Shown piece after piece: positions 9,847 to 18,276 of a stretch of 64,000 nucleotides of DNA. The translations under genes were made by a program, and so were the position numbers. Numbering within the stretch: the first letter of the stretch is position 1; each line of letters starts with the position of its first letter. The stretch comes from CAYYKD01 sp964471825. Lineage in GTDB: Bacteria; Spirochaetota; GWE2-31-10; CAYYKD01. The notes under the pieces are model-generated. The model did no database searches. It worked only from the letters and a program-made list of their open reading frames with translations, and was not told the origin of the DNA. Where the stretch lies: positions 1-64,000 of the forward strand of contig CAYYKD010000002.1 of assembly GCA_964471825.1 (NCBI GenBank). The letters are read 5' to 3'.

Positions 9847-9891
9847 AAGAATATGTTAATGCCTTAAAATAGTCGGCTTGGAGCTTATGTT

Positions 9892-10833
9892 TTACCTAAC
9901 TTTTTTTGGACTAAACAGGCCTATCCCGATAAACTGTGCTACAATAATTATCAAACCGCCAATGATTACACGAGCATATATTTGTTCAGAGAAAAAGATT
10001 ATGGCAATTAGTGAGGCAAACACAGGCTCAAGAAGATAAATGATAGCTGCCTTATTTACATCGATTTTTTTCTGACCAAGAGCCATAAACACATAGGCAA
10101 CAATGGTTCCCAGTATTACAAGTGCAAGAAAATGATATAGGATAGTTGATTCTATCGCAAATTTAATAAAATCAAGTGTAAATATATTAAGAAATCCCGA
10201 ACTATCCTGAATAAGGGTAAATGGAAATGACGCAATTGCAGTTAATAGAAAACAATAAAACATGATTGAACCCGGATGGTATTTTTTAGTAAGATCATCA
10301 ATTAATACAATCTGATACCCAAAAAACAGGGCACATATAATAGTTAGTAGATCACCGACAACAAATTTATCAGGAAGAGAGAGACCAAAAGACAATATAT
10401 AAACACCGATAAGTGCAACAGAGACCCCGATTTTTATGTTTGTATCAATCCTCTTTTTTCGGATGAAAAATTCAAAAAATGGAACAAACAGAGCGGCAAG
10501 CGAAGTGAGAAATCCTGAGTTTGAAGCTGATATTTCGGTTAGACCTATGGTCTGAAGGATTATTGAGACATAGTTTAGAATACCGAGTAATAGAAACTTA
10601 ATTAAAAAAACTCTGTCCAGATTTTTTATGGTGTCAATATTTGTCTTAAAGAATATAAAGAACATGATTAGGGCAGTGACGGAAAATCTTAAGGTTATTA
10701 GTGTTGCAGGTGTAACACTTTTGACTATCTCCTTTGTATAGGAAAATGTACTTCCCCAGAGGAGTGTTGCTATTACGAGAACTAATGGGTATAGATTAAC
10801 CTTGTTTTTTTTAATTTCGTTTATTCCATGCAT
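9892..10833 (-). CDS. EamA family (DMT superfamily) transporter
   Basis: This is a 313-residue integral membrane protein with about ten hydrophobic helices arranged as two EamA repeats (first repeat LWGSTFSYTKEIVKSVTPATL, second near IVLGTIVAYVFMALGQKKI). Members export or import amino acids, nucleosides and other small metabolites. The conserved second-repeat motif is seen as KAAIIYLLEPVFASLIAIIF. It is transcribed divergently from the two Cys/Met PLP enzymes, so an amino-acid-related substrate is possible, but this is inference from the neighbourhood only. Confidence 0.87.
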   Translation of the reverse strand: MHGINEIKKNKVNLYPLVLVIATLLWGSTFSYTKEIVKSVTPATLITLRFSVTALIMFFIFFKTNIDTIKNLDRVFLIKFLLLGILNYVSIILQTIGLTEISASNSGFLTSLAALFVPFFEFFIRKKRIDTNIKIGVSVALIGVYILSFGLSLPDKFVVGDLLTIICALFFGYQIVLIDDLTKKYHPGSIMFYCFLLTAIASFPFTLIQDSSGFLNIFTLDFIKFAIESTILYHFLALVILGTIVAYVFMALGQKKIDVNKAAIIYLLEPVFASLIAIIFFSEQIYARVIIGGLIIIVAQFIGIGLFSPKKVR

Positions 10834-10958
10834 ATATAATGAAATACATTATCAAGTTTAAAATGTCAAAAGATTTTTTTTGTTTTCTTTTTTTGTTTTC
10901 CAAAAAAATCTACATAAATGGGCTCTAAAGAAAAATAAATATTTTTCAAGTTAGCCTC

Positions 10959-10987
10959 TTGACTTTTCAAAATTGTTTTAGTATTAT
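10959..10987 (+). promoter_or_regulatory. Predicted sigma-70 promoter of the PLP enzyme pair
   Basis: TTGACT (10959-10964), a 17-base spacer and TATTAT (10982-10987). The leader to ATG 11028 is only about 35 bases, too short for a SAM or similar riboswitch. Confidence 0.7.
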
Positions 10988-11027
10988 TCCTATCGTAATA
11001 GTAGTGTTTAGTTATAAGGATGGAGAT

Positions 11028-12164
11028 ATGAATATTGAAACTAAGATAGTTCAGACAGGCATGAACTCTGACCCCGAAACTGGTTCTATAACAGTGCCGA
11101 TTTATCAGACAGCAACATTTAAACATATCGCACTGGGCAAGTCAACAGGCTATGATTATTCTAGAACCTCCAATCCTACCCGCGATCAACTTCAGGATTC
11201 AATTGCATCACTAGAAAATGGGGATGCAGGCTTTGCTTTTTCAACCGGTATGGCAGCTATCACAGCCGTACTTATGCTTTTTAGATCAGGGGATCACATT
11301 ATTATATCAGACGACCTCTACGGCGGAACCTATAGAGTTGTTGAGGAGATATTCAAAAATTACAACATATCTGCAAGTTTTATCGATACAGGCAAAACAG
11401 ATGAAGTATCAAACGCAATAACCGATAATACAAGGGCTATTTTTATTGAGACACCCTCTAACCCCATGATGAAAATAACAGATATCAGAGCCATCTCAAA
11501 CATAGCAAAGGCAAACGACCTCCTGTTAATTACCGACAACACATTTATGACTCCCTATTTTCAGAGGCCGATTGAACTTGGATCAGATATTGTTATCCAC
11601 TCAGGCACTAAGTACCTCTCAGGTCATAATGATGTACTTTCAGGTCTTGTTGTTACAAAGACAAGGGAACTCTCAGAAAAGATTGGATTCATACAGAACT
11701 CTACCGGTGCTGTACTGTCCCCCTTTGATACATTTTTGACTATTCGAGGACTTAAAACACTCTCAATAAGACTCAATAGGCAGCAGGATAATGCATTGAA
11801 GATTGTTGAATTCCTTGAAAGCAACCCGGCTGTGAAGGAAGTATTCTACCCGGGAAGAAATAACACAAAGGATAAAGAAATACATGACAAACAAGCAACA
11901 GGCACCGGTGGAATGATCTCTTTTTCAGTAACTGATGTTAAATATATTGAAAAAATATTAAATAATGTTAAACTAATCTCATTTGCCGAGAGTCTTGGCG
12001 GAGTGGAGTCACTTATTACATATCCGGCTCTACAGACTCATGCTGCAATACCGGAATATCTAAGACAAAAGCTGGGGGTTGATGAGACATTGCTTAGGCT
12101 ATCGGTTGGAATAGAATACTGTGATGATCTGATATCAGACCTCGATTGTGCTATAAGGAGCTAG
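11028..12164 (+). CDS. Cys/Met metabolism PLP-dependent enzyme (cystathionine gamma-synthase/lyase type), copy 1
   Basis: This is a 378-residue fold-type I PLP enzyme of the transsulfuration family. Visible features are the substrate-binding YSRTSNPTR, the glycine-rich FSTGMAAITA, and the PLP lysine in HSGTKYLSGHNDVLSG. The C-terminal SLGGVESLITYP is typical of cystathionine gamma-synthase, beta-lyase, gamma-lyase and methionine gamma-lyase. Sequence motifs alone do not separate these activities; the SGHNDV form is common among lyases. Start ATG 11028 has AAGGATGGAG upstream; a longer frame to 10959 lacks a ribosome binding site and begins inside the promoter. A paralogue follows after 2 bp, suggesting that one makes cystathionine and the other cleaves it. 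Confidence 0.88.
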   Translation: MNIETKIVQTGMNSDPETGSITVPIYQTATFKHIALGKSTGYDYSRTSNPTRDQLQDSIASLENGDAGFAFSTGMAAITAVLMLFRSGDHIIISDDLYGGTYRVVEEIFKNYNISASFIDTGKTDEVSNAITDNTRAIFIETPSNPMMKITDIRAISNIAKANDLLLITDNTFMTPYFQRPIELGSDIVIHSGTKYLSGHNDVLSGLVVTKTRELSEKIGFIQNSTGAVLSPFDTFLTIRGLKTLSIRLNRQQDNALKIVEFLESNPAVKEVFYPGRNNTKDKEIHDKQATGTGGMISFSVTDVKYIEKILNNVKLISFAESLGGVESLITYPALQTHAAIPEYLRQKLGVDETLLRLSVGIEYCDDLISDLDCAIRS

Positions 12165-12166
12165 AG

Positions 12167-13300
12167 ATGAATTATGAAACTAAACTTATACATGGTGATA
12201 TTGAAACACATCTGCCGTACAATGCATTGAGTGTACCGATTGTGCAGAGTTCTACATTTAGTCAGGATGATATAGACAATCCGGGTGAGTATCTTTATTC
12301 CAGGTCAGAAAACCCTACCAGACAGCTTCTTGAGAAGTCGTTTGCGTCACTTGAGAATGCACAATTCGGATATGCATTTTCTTCAGGTATGGCCGCCATA
12401 ACCTCAAGCCTGCTGGCATTTCTCAAAACAGGCGATCATATTATTGCAACAAGAGATATCTACGGTGGCACATATAGATTCTTAACCGAATACCTTCCTA
12501 GAATCGGTGTAGAGACAACATTCATCGATATCACTAACCCCGATCTGTTTGAAACATCACTTAAAAAAAACACTAAGATCATATATATTGAAACGCCCTC
12601 AAACCCCCTTCTTAAAATAACAGATATTAGAAAGGTTTCACACTTTGCCAAGAAAAACTCACTGGTTTCTATAATTGACAATACTTTTATGTCGCCCTAT
12701 CTTCAAAGACCGCTCGATCTAGGAATTGACATCTCAGTACACAGTGCAACTAAGTTTATCGGTGGTCACTCAGATGTTGTAGCAGGACTAGTCGCAACTA
12801 ACAACAGAGAATATGGCAAAAATATCTACTTTATACAGAACGGGTTTGGGTCTATACTTGGGCCACAGGATTCATTTCTTCTCTTACGCGGCATCAAGAC
12901 CTTAAAGGTACGAATGGACGCACAGACAAATAATGCAATATTGATTGCAGAGGCACTTAATAAACATAGATCAGTCAAGAAGGTCTGGTATCCGGGGTTG
13001 GAAGATCATGAGGGCTATACAACTCACAAAGCTCAGTCAGATGGGCCGGGGTGTCTGGTTTCATTTGAACTCTATGGTGTAGAGACCGCTAAGAAACTTA
13101 TGAATAATGTTAAAGTATGGAAAACTGCTGTAAGCCTCGGCGGTGTAGAGTCAATTCTTTCTTACCCATACAGGATGTCACACTATGCAATCCCCAAAGA
13201 GGTCAGAGAGAGCCTCGGTGTACACGACAACCTTTTACGGTTATCGGTTGGTCTTGAAAATACAGAGGATTTATTGGAAGATATAGTATCACATATTTAA
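12167..13300 (+). CDS. Cys/Met metabolism PLP-dependent enzyme, copy 2
   Basis: This is a 377-residue paralogue of the preceding gene, 2 bp downstream and certainly in the same operon. Features are YSRSENPTR, FSSGMAAITS, the PLP lysine in HSATKFIGGHSDVVAG, and SLGGVESILSYP near the C-terminus. The GGHSDVVAG form resembles cystathionine gamma-synthase/O-acetylhomoserine enzymes more than copy 1 does, so this copy may be the synthase and copy 1 the lyase. That split is inference. AAGGAG lies six bases before ATG 12167; a longer frame from 12146 overlaps the upstream gene and is not needed. Confidence 0.88.
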   Translation: MNYETKLIHGDIETHLPYNALSVPIVQSSTFSQDDIDNPGEYLYSRSENPTRQLLEKSFASLENAQFGYAFSSGMAAITSSLLAFLKTGDHIIATRDIYGGTYRFLTEYLPRIGVETTFIDITNPDLFETSLKKNTKIIYIETPSNPLLKITDIRKVSHFAKKNSLVSIIDNTFMSPYLQRPLDLGIDISVHSATKFIGGHSDVVAGLVATNNREYGKNIYFIQNGFGSILGPQDSFLLLRGIKTLKVRMDAQTNNAILIAEALNKHRSVKKVWYPGLEDHEGYTTHKAQSDGPGCLVSFELYGVETAKKLMNNVKVWKTAVSLGGVESILSYPYRMSHYAIPKEVRESLGVHDNLLRLSVGLENTEDLLEDIVSHI

Positions 13301-13305
13301 AAGAG

Positions 13306-13346
13306 GCGGTGCTATACCGCACATTTAGATAGACCTCATTCGAGGT
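13306..13346 (-). terminator. Stem-loops between convergent genes
   Basis: Two short hairpins are visible, GCGGT/ACCGC (13306-13320) and ACCTC/GAGGT (13333-13346). Read on the minus strand the first is followed by CTCTTTT, so it may terminate transcription from the phosphatase gene. Confidence 0.4.
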
Positions 13347-13377
13347 TAAAGTCTGTGAGCGATTATATGAAATACTT

Positions 13378-13917
13378 TTAGTGTTTTTCTCTAAATTGAT
13401 CGATGAGGTCTAAAAGCTCCTGTCTGGTTGCATTTCCTTTATCCACAGCTTCAAATGGATTGAATCCCATATCTTGAGTTAATTCAAATGCGTCCTCAGT
13501 CCTGTAACCTCGAATACAGGATAAAAAAGCGGCTAATATGTGACCTGATCGCCCAATCCCGCCGGCACAGTGTACGACTGTCTTTTTACTTTTATTTATT
13601 GAGTCTTGCAGAAATGGTAAGATAATGCCGCCCAGAACTTCAGCTGTTGCCAAATGATAGTCAGGAATGGGGGTTGAAAGAATATTTTCAGATCCAAAAC
13701 TGTCACGAAGTACTTCAATATAGTCCGCACTGTAATTTTTTAACTGGTCTCTATCCAGAAGGACAACAACTCTTTCGATCCGGTTTGATCTCATATAATC
13801 ACACCATAAGTTTATATCATCATAGCCTGCCATCTCTTTGCCATACCCCGGACGGCATGCACCAAATAAGAGTTCCTCATCAATAGAAGCAGGCCTAAAA
13901 TTATATATATTTTTCAC
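13378..13917 (-). CDS. Dual-specificity/tyrosine phosphatase-like protein
   Basis: This is a 179-residue cytoplasmic protein with the cysteine phosphatase signature HCAGGIGRSG, with catalytic Cys117 and Arg123 (the CX5R loop). A likely general-acid Asp lies in the PIPDYH segment near residue 86. It resembles small bacterial cyclin-dependent-kinase-inhibitor-3/DSP-type phosphatases; the substrate (phosphotyrosine, phospholipid or nucleotide) cannot be told. The start is GTG at 13917, supported by AAGGAG eight bases upstream. It lies 31 bases downstream of the rhomboid gene on the same strand and is probably co-transcribed. Confidence 0.82.
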   Translation of the reverse strand: MKNIYNFRPASIDEELLFGACRPGYGKEMAGYDDINLWCDYMRSNRIERVVVLLDRDQLKNYSADYIEVLRDSFGSENILSTPIPDYHLATAEVLGGIILPFLQDSINKSKKTVVHCAGGIGRSGHILAAFLSCIRGYRTEDAFELTQDMGFNPFEAVDKGNATRQELLDLIDQFREKH

Positions 13918-13948
13918 GGGTGATCTCCTTGCGGCTTATAATAGTACA

Positions 13949-14611
13949 CTAGTTATAATAGTTCGTATCATGGTTGAAAAAGAGTATTTTTATGGCATTC
14001 TTTCTATACACAATGAGAAGATACAGAAAACCAAATATAAAACCCAAAAGATGAGTTATATGTGCAACTTTTCCATTTGAGAAGGCCAGTTGAGAACCAA
14101 GCTCAATAACTGTAAACATCAATATGGCGGTCTTTATCTTCATAGGGATTGCGAAGAAAAGATATAACTGTGCAAACGGATAGAATACTGCAAAACCAAG
14201 GATAACTGCATATATCGCCCCGGATGCACCTATAAGTATTACCTGACCTTTAAACACCATAAAGAATACAAGTGACAAAATATTTGCAAGTGCACCGCAT
14301 ATCAGATAGAATGAGACAAACTGAAACTTGCCGATGATCTTTTCCAGCGGTTTTCCAAAAATATATAATCCATACATATTCAATAACAGATGGCTGATAT
14401 CACCATGAATGAACATTGTAGTAATAAACTGCCACTTCGCAAATGTAAAAAAACCGGTCTGCTGATACAACCTAAGCGATAGATGCTCCATTAGAGGTAT
14501 AAAAAATAGATTTATACCAAGATACTTAGCAAATAGTACAGGTATAAATAGTACAACATTTAAAATTATAATTAACTCAACAGCACCAATTTCTTTTTTT
14601 CTTATTATCAT
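13949..14611 (-). CDS. Rhomboid family intramembrane serine protease
   Basis: This is a 220-residue inner-membrane protease with six hydrophobic helices. The FIHGDISHLLLNMYGLYIFG block is the rhomboid HxxxxHLxxNM region. The catalytic serine is Ser130 in GASGAIYAV, and the catalytic histidine is His187 in HITHLLGFIFG. It cleaves transmembrane substrates inside the bilayer. The start ATG 14611 has no ribosome binding site, and a -10-like TAATAT lies about 7 bases upstream, so the mRNA may be leaderless. The -35 box TTGACA is part of a perfect 20-bp tandem duplication (14641-14680). Confidence 0.9.
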   Translation of the reverse strand: MIIRKKEIGAVELIIILNVVLFIPVLFAKYLGINLFFIPLMEHLSLRLYQQTGFFTFAKWQFITTMFIHGDISHLLLNMYGLYIFGKPLEKIIGKFQFVSFYLICGALANILSLVFFMVFKGQVILIGASGAIYAVILGFAVFYPFAQLYLFFAIPMKIKTAILMFTVIELGSQLAFSNGKVAHITHLLGFIFGFLYLLIVYRKNAIKILFFNHDTNYYN

Positions 14612-14640
14612 AGAGCTAATATTATGAAAATATTACAATA

Positions 14641-14680
14641 TGTCAAGAGAATTTCTGATCTGTCAAGAGAATTTCTGATC
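14641..14680. repeat. Perfect 20-bp tandem duplication carrying a -35 box
   Basis: The unit TGTCAAGAGAATTTCTGATC occurs twice without mismatch. On the minus strand each unit contains TTGACA; the proximal one is 16 bases from a TAATAT -10 box (14619-14624) for the rhomboid gene. Confidence 0.9.
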
Positions 14681-14700
14681 TGTTTAGAAATTAGTGTATA

Positions 14701-14729
14701 TTGACAAGATAGAAAATAACTATTATAAA
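14701..14729 (+). promoter_or_regulatory. Predicted promoter of the 14737 gene
   Basis: TTGACA (14701-14706), 17-base spacer, TATAAA (14724-14729). The start codon ATG 14737 is 7 bases after the -10 box, which predicts a leaderless transcript. Confidence 0.65.
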
Positions 14730-14736
14730 TAGGTCT

Positions 14737-15084
14737 ATGGAATACAATACCTATTATATCCACTATCCTGATGGTGATAAACAGGAAATTAAACATCAAT
14801 TGAAAATTGGTGATCTTGTTGACATTAATGGTTTTATATTTAAAACTGAACAGCTTGACCCTTCAAGGATTGCATACCAGGTAACAGGTCTAAAGAAAAT
14901 TCAACGGTTTAAAGAGGTTGATTGGCATTTTAAACTTGATCTTATGTATGCCGATGAGGTTAAAGATGAAAAACAATTCAGAAAGCTCATGGAAATGAAA
15001 GAGAAAAAAATTAATGATGCCTTTAATAGGATAGTAAAAAATTTTAGTAAAACAGAGAAGGGTAAAAAATGGCACTCGAGATAG
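14737..15084 (+). CDS. Hypothetical protein, coupled to the CYTH gene
   Basis: This is a 115-residue soluble, lysine-rich protein that I do not recognise. The N-terminal half looks like a small beta domain (YIHYPDGDKQEIKHQLKIGD, then GFIFKTEQLDPSRIAYQVTG), while the C-terminal 45 residues are charged and helical. No ribosome binding site precedes the ATG, which lies only 7 bases after a good -10 box. Its 3' end overlaps the CYTH-domain gene by 16 bp, so the two are translationally coupled and may act together. There are no catalytic motifs. Confidence 0.7.
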   Translation: MEYNTYYIHYPDGDKQEIKHQLKIGDLVDINGFIFKTEQLDPSRIAYQVTGLKKIQRFKEVDWHFKLDLMYADEVKDEKQFRKLMEMKEKKINDAFNRIVKNFSKTEKGKKWHSR

Positions 15085-15779
15085 AGAAAAAATTTCTAGT
15101 AAAGAATAGAGAAAGATCACTTGAACTTCTTAAAGCTGAGTATGGTGAACCGGAAACACAAGTTAAATCAGGATTCTGGTGGTGTTCAAACTATCCTGCG
15201 ACAACACCGTTTTTGACTGTTACAACCCCCAAGATACAAAAAAACATTGTAGCCGGGATTAAGGATATTGCTGACTTCATGTTAACTCCTGAAGATTTTC
15301 AGTATGTAAGGTTAAGGGTGCTTAATAATAATATTTTTATCATAACTTTCAAAACAAAGAGTCTGGTTAAGGGGACAGAGCAAAATATCGAGTTTGAATA
15401 TGAGGTAACAAAACCGATATTTACAAAGATTCTCGATTATTTAAAAGTTGTAGGTTTTGTCTATTATGCCAATATAAAAAATACGCTCTGCTTCAAAAGT
15501 AAAGATTTTTCTATTGAGGTATCCTCGTTTAATGATGTGAAGGATTCATATGCTGAGATTGAGCTTGTTGGTAATAATGAAAATATCCTCCATCTCAGAC
15601 TCAATAAGTTCCTTACAAAGTTCAAGGAATACCCATTTAAACCTGAAACAAGAAGCTATGCAGAGATCTCTGCAAAAGAAAACCTGCCTCGTCTAAAGAC
15701 CCTAAAACTTGTTCAGTATTCTCAGGATGCTGTCAAGGAACTTGAAAAAATACTATTAGAGAATAAAAATGATAAATAA
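15069..15779 (+). CDS. CYTH domain protein (triphosphate tunnel metalloenzyme)
   Basis: This is a 236-residue cytoplasmic protein. The N-terminal EIEKKFLV is the ExExK signature (Glu4, Glu6, Lys8) that binds metal and triphosphate. Charged strands follow (YVRLRVLNN, IITFKTKS, IEFEYEV, AEIELVG) as expected for the eight-stranded tunnel. Family members hydrolyse triphosphates such as tripolyphosphate or thiamine triphosphate, or act as class IV adenylate cyclases. The exact substrate cannot be told. It overlaps the preceding hypothetical gene by 16 bp. Confidence 0.85.
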   Translation: MALEIEKKFLVKNRERSLELLKAEYGEPETQVKSGFWWCSNYPATTPFLTVTTPKIQKNIVAGIKDIADFMLTPEDFQYVRLRVLNNNIFIITFKTKSLVKGTEQNIEFEYEVTKPIFTKILDYLKVVGFVYYANIKNTLCFKSKDFSIEVSSFNDVKDSYAEIELVGNNENILHLRLNKFLTKFKEYPFKPETRSYAEISAKENLPRLKTLKLVQYSQDAVKELEKILLENKNDK

Positions 15780-15838
15780 TTGATACTAAAGGGCACTTCT
15801 AAAAAAATAAGTTTTTTTGCTGGAAACGGAGGTTTGAT

Positions 15839-16699
15839 GTGCACAGAATAATCTTTACTATACTATTTTCACTTTTAGTATCATTATTTTTTGTAACATG
15901 CACAAACAAGCCAAATAGAAATGCATTAAACTTTCTTGTTATAACTAACGAGTGTTCAAAGATCGATTTACTTTTAATCAAACTTATAGCTGAGGATTTT
16001 TGCAAGATTAAGGGATACACACCTGCAATTACAAACAAAGAGTCAACTGATTCTACCGATACGGCCTATTATAAAAACTACGATCTCGTTTTCAATAAAA
16101 CTAAACTTAATATGCAATCAATATTGTTAGAAAATACTGGTCCATTTCTAGCTGATGGGGTCTATTTCATTATGAATTCAGATTTTTCATATACATTTAA
16201 GTATCCGCAGTCATTACAGACTTTAAACACCGGTGCTCTCTACAGGTCAGCCGCACATAGTTATTTGGTATCAAACAAACTGGCAAGTGATGATAAGATC
16301 AAATTGTACTATGATCTTATTAACCTGACAGATGCATATAACTCAGGCGATGTTGATATTGCTGTAATAGATCGGAATATGTATTATGAAAATCTTCTAA
16401 GATTATCAGGTGAACTTCTTTTTTTTATTGATGAAACAAATAGAGATAAAAATCTGAAATACTTAAGTCAACTTATNNNNNNNNNNGATGAAACAAATAG
16501 ATATGGTTATATACACAGTAATAATCGTGCATTATTAAATCAATTTAATGACTATATTGCTGATATCGCTCCATTTGACTCAAAATATTGGTTAGAATAC
16601 TTTAGAGATAACAAACCATCATTTTTCTATAAAACCTATACTACTGAGAGATTGGAGTATTTTCGAAAAAAGATGATAAGCAATAAAAAAAAACGATAA
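15839..16699 (+). CDS. Putative lipoprotein, substrate-binding-protein-like, with a 10-N gap
   Basis: This is an approximately 286-residue exported protein. Residues 1-21 form a signal peptide ending SLFFVTC; Cys21 may be lipidated, although Thr at -1 departs from the standard lipobox (spirochaete lipoboxes are looser). The body resembles periplasmic solute-binding proteins in layout (LNFLVITNE, DLVFNKT, YNSGDVDIAVIDRN), but I cannot name a ligand. The start is GTG 15839 with CGGAGG upstream. The N run at 16477-16486 is preserved in frame, and the words on each side are near-identical (FIDETNRD and DETNRYG), so the join may hide an assembly error. It lies 13 bases before murG. Confidence 0.65.
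   Translation: MHRIIFTILFSLLVSLFFVTCTNKPNRNALNFLVITNECSKIDLLLIKLIAEDFCKIKGYTPAITNKESTDSTDTAYYKNYDLVFNKTKLNMQSILLENTGPFLADGVYFIMNSDFSYTFKYPQSLQTLNTGALYRSAAHSYLVSNKLASDDKIKLYYDLINLTDAYNSGDVDIAVIDRNMYYENLLRLSGELLFFIDETNRDKNLKYLSQLXXXXDETNRYGYIHSNNRALLNQFNDYIADIAPFDSKYWLEYFRDNKPSFFYKTYTTERLEYFRKKMISNKKKR
16477..16486. other. Assembly gap (10 N placeholder)
   Basis: Ten N, the same length as the gap at 53513, which suggests a scaffolder default and not a measured distance. A 15-base word beginning GATGAAACAAATAGA occurs on both sides. Confidence 0.99.
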
Positions 16700-16712
16700 G
16701 GACGAGATCAGA

Positions 16713-17837
16713 ATGCAAAGAATTGTTTTTACTGGTGGTGGTTCCGGCGGTCATACTATGCCTGCAGTAGCTGTTGCCAAAAGACTGAAAGATAGATTTG
16801 AAATCTATTATATTGGCTCAAGATCAGGTATAGAATCTGAGATAGTTAAAAGAGAGCTACCGACTATTCCATACAAAAAAATCGCTACCGGCAAACTAAG
16901 ACGATACTTTTCATTTAAGAATTTTTTTGATTTATTTCGAGTTGCTGTCGGTCTCGTTCAATCATATTTTATACTCCTCTACCTCCGTCCCACTTTGATC
17001 TTTAGTACAGGCGGATTTGTCTCTGTGCCCCCTGTTATTGCCGGTAAGTTACTCGGCATAAAGATAGTTATCCATGAACAGACTATTGACGCAGGACTGG
17101 CCAATAGGATTGCAGGCAGATTTGCCGATAAAATCCTCCTCACCTTTGAGGAGAGCCTTCGGTATTTTCCACTTAGAAAGTCTAGAGTTACAGGGATCCC
17201 ATTACGGGATGAGATTTTCTCGGTAACAAGGCAGGAAGCAATAAGCCACTTTAATTTTAAAAATAATGATCCTGTTATCTTTGTTACCGGAGGGGGGCTT
17301 GGATGCAGTCTTATGAATAACGCTTTTATAGAAATTCTTCCTGAACTATTAAAACGAACCAACATTATCTATCAGAGCGGCAACTCAAATAATGGTGAGG
17401 ATTTTAGAAGACTAAACGAATTACGATCAAACCTTTCCATAGAGTTGCAGGGAAAATTCCTACTTTTTAACTTTATAAATGATGATCTAAAATATGCCTA
17501 TGGTATAGCCGATCTTGCAGTCGCAAGAAGTGGAGCCGGAACTGTTAATGAACTATCTGCATTAAAAATACCGGCAATTTACATCCCACTAGCTATCGCA
17601 ACCAATAATGAACAACTAAAAAACGCAATGGCTGTTTCAAAAAATGGCGGTGCTGTTATCATCGAGGAATCCTTACTAACAAAAACAGTTTTGAAGGATA
17701 CTATAGAGAAGATAATTTTTACCGATAAGTTAAATGAAATGAAAGAGAAAATGAGTATCTCATTTAACAATAATGGTCTTGAAGCTGTTATTTATGAAAT
17801 ATTTGATCTGCTGGGAGAGCAAAATGGGAAGAGTTAA
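16713..17837 (+). CDS. murG: UDP-GlcNAc:undecaprenyl-PP-MurNAc-pentapeptide GlcNAc transferase
   Basis: This is the peripheral inner-membrane glycosyltransferase that converts lipid I to lipid II in peptidoglycan synthesis. The protein is 374 residues, the usual length. The N-terminal glycine loop reads FTGGGSGGHTMPA, followed by FSTGGFVSVPPVIAGKLLG and HEQTIDAGLANR. The C-terminal UDP-GlcNAc-binding domain contains ARSGAGTVNELSALKIPAI and then NNEQLKNA, where most MurG proteins have a histidine in place of this Glu (HQ). It overlaps the next gene by 14 bp and sits in a cell-envelope run with uppP and ftsK. Confidence 0.93.
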   Translation: MQRIVFTGGGSGGHTMPAVAVAKRLKDRFEIYYIGSRSGIESEIVKRELPTIPYKKIATGKLRRYFSFKNFFDLFRVAVGLVQSYFILLYLRPTLIFSTGGFVSVPPVIAGKLLGIKIVIHEQTIDAGLANRIAGRFADKILLTFEESLRYFPLRKSRVTGIPLRDEIFSVTRQEAISHFNFKNNDPVIFVTGGGLGCSLMNNAFIEILPELLKRTNIIYQSGNSNNGEDFRRLNELRSNLSIELQGKFLLFNFINDDLKYAYGIADLAVARSGAGTVNELSALKIPAIYIPLAIATNNEQLKNAMAVSKNGGAVIIEESLLTKTVLKDTIEKIIFTDKLNEMKEKMSISFNNNGLEAVIYEIFDLLGEQNGKS

Positions 17838-18258
17838 ATTGGTTGAACAACCTGTCTATCAGTTCTGTTACGATTATACTGTTAAGGTGCGAGATATTAA
17901 CTATGGCGGTCATCTAAGTAATGATGCACTCGTAGGGATTATACATGAGGCAAGAATTGACCTTCTTCACTCGGTAGGCTGCTCAGAGCTTAACCTTGGC
18001 GATGGAGAGACAGGGCTGATTATGGGGGATCTTGCAGTAAACTTTGTTAAAGAGAGTTTTATGCATGATGATCTTATCGTCTATACGCACATTGATGAGA
18101 TCAAGAACTCAAGTTTTAGGGTTTTCTATAAACTTGTCAGGGGGACAGAGGTGATTGCACTTGCAGAGACCGGTCTCATTGCATTCAATTATAAGGAAAA
18201 ATCAATCGGTTCAATCCCTGATTTTTTTATTGAACAGGTTAGCAAGGCTGAATCATAA
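17824..18258 (+). CDS. Acyl-CoA thioesterase, 4HBT hotdog family
   Basis: This is a 144-residue hotdog-fold protein. The signature VRDINYGGHLSNDALVGIIHEAR matches the 4-hydroxybenzoyl-CoA thioesterase pattern with Asp and the Y-G-x-H turn. It would hydrolyse an acyl-CoA or acyl-ACP. Start ATG 17824 follows GGGAGAG inside the end of murG, giving a 14-bp overlap; a longer frame from 17773 is embedded in murG and unlikely. A link to envelope lipid turnover is suggested only by position. Confidence 0.83.
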   Translation: MGRVKLVEQPVYQFCYDYTVKVRDINYGGHLSNDALVGIIHEARIDLLHSVGCSELNLGDGETGLIMGDLAVNFVKESFMHDDLIVYTHIDEIKNSSFRVFYKLVRGTEVIALAETGLIAFNYKEKSIGSIPDFFIEQVSKAES

Positions 18259-18276
18259 TAACTATAGGGGTTTAGA

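Noticed and set aside
10988..11027. SAM riboswitch or T-box before the PLP enzymes
   Set aside because: The predicted leader is about 35 bases, too short for either.
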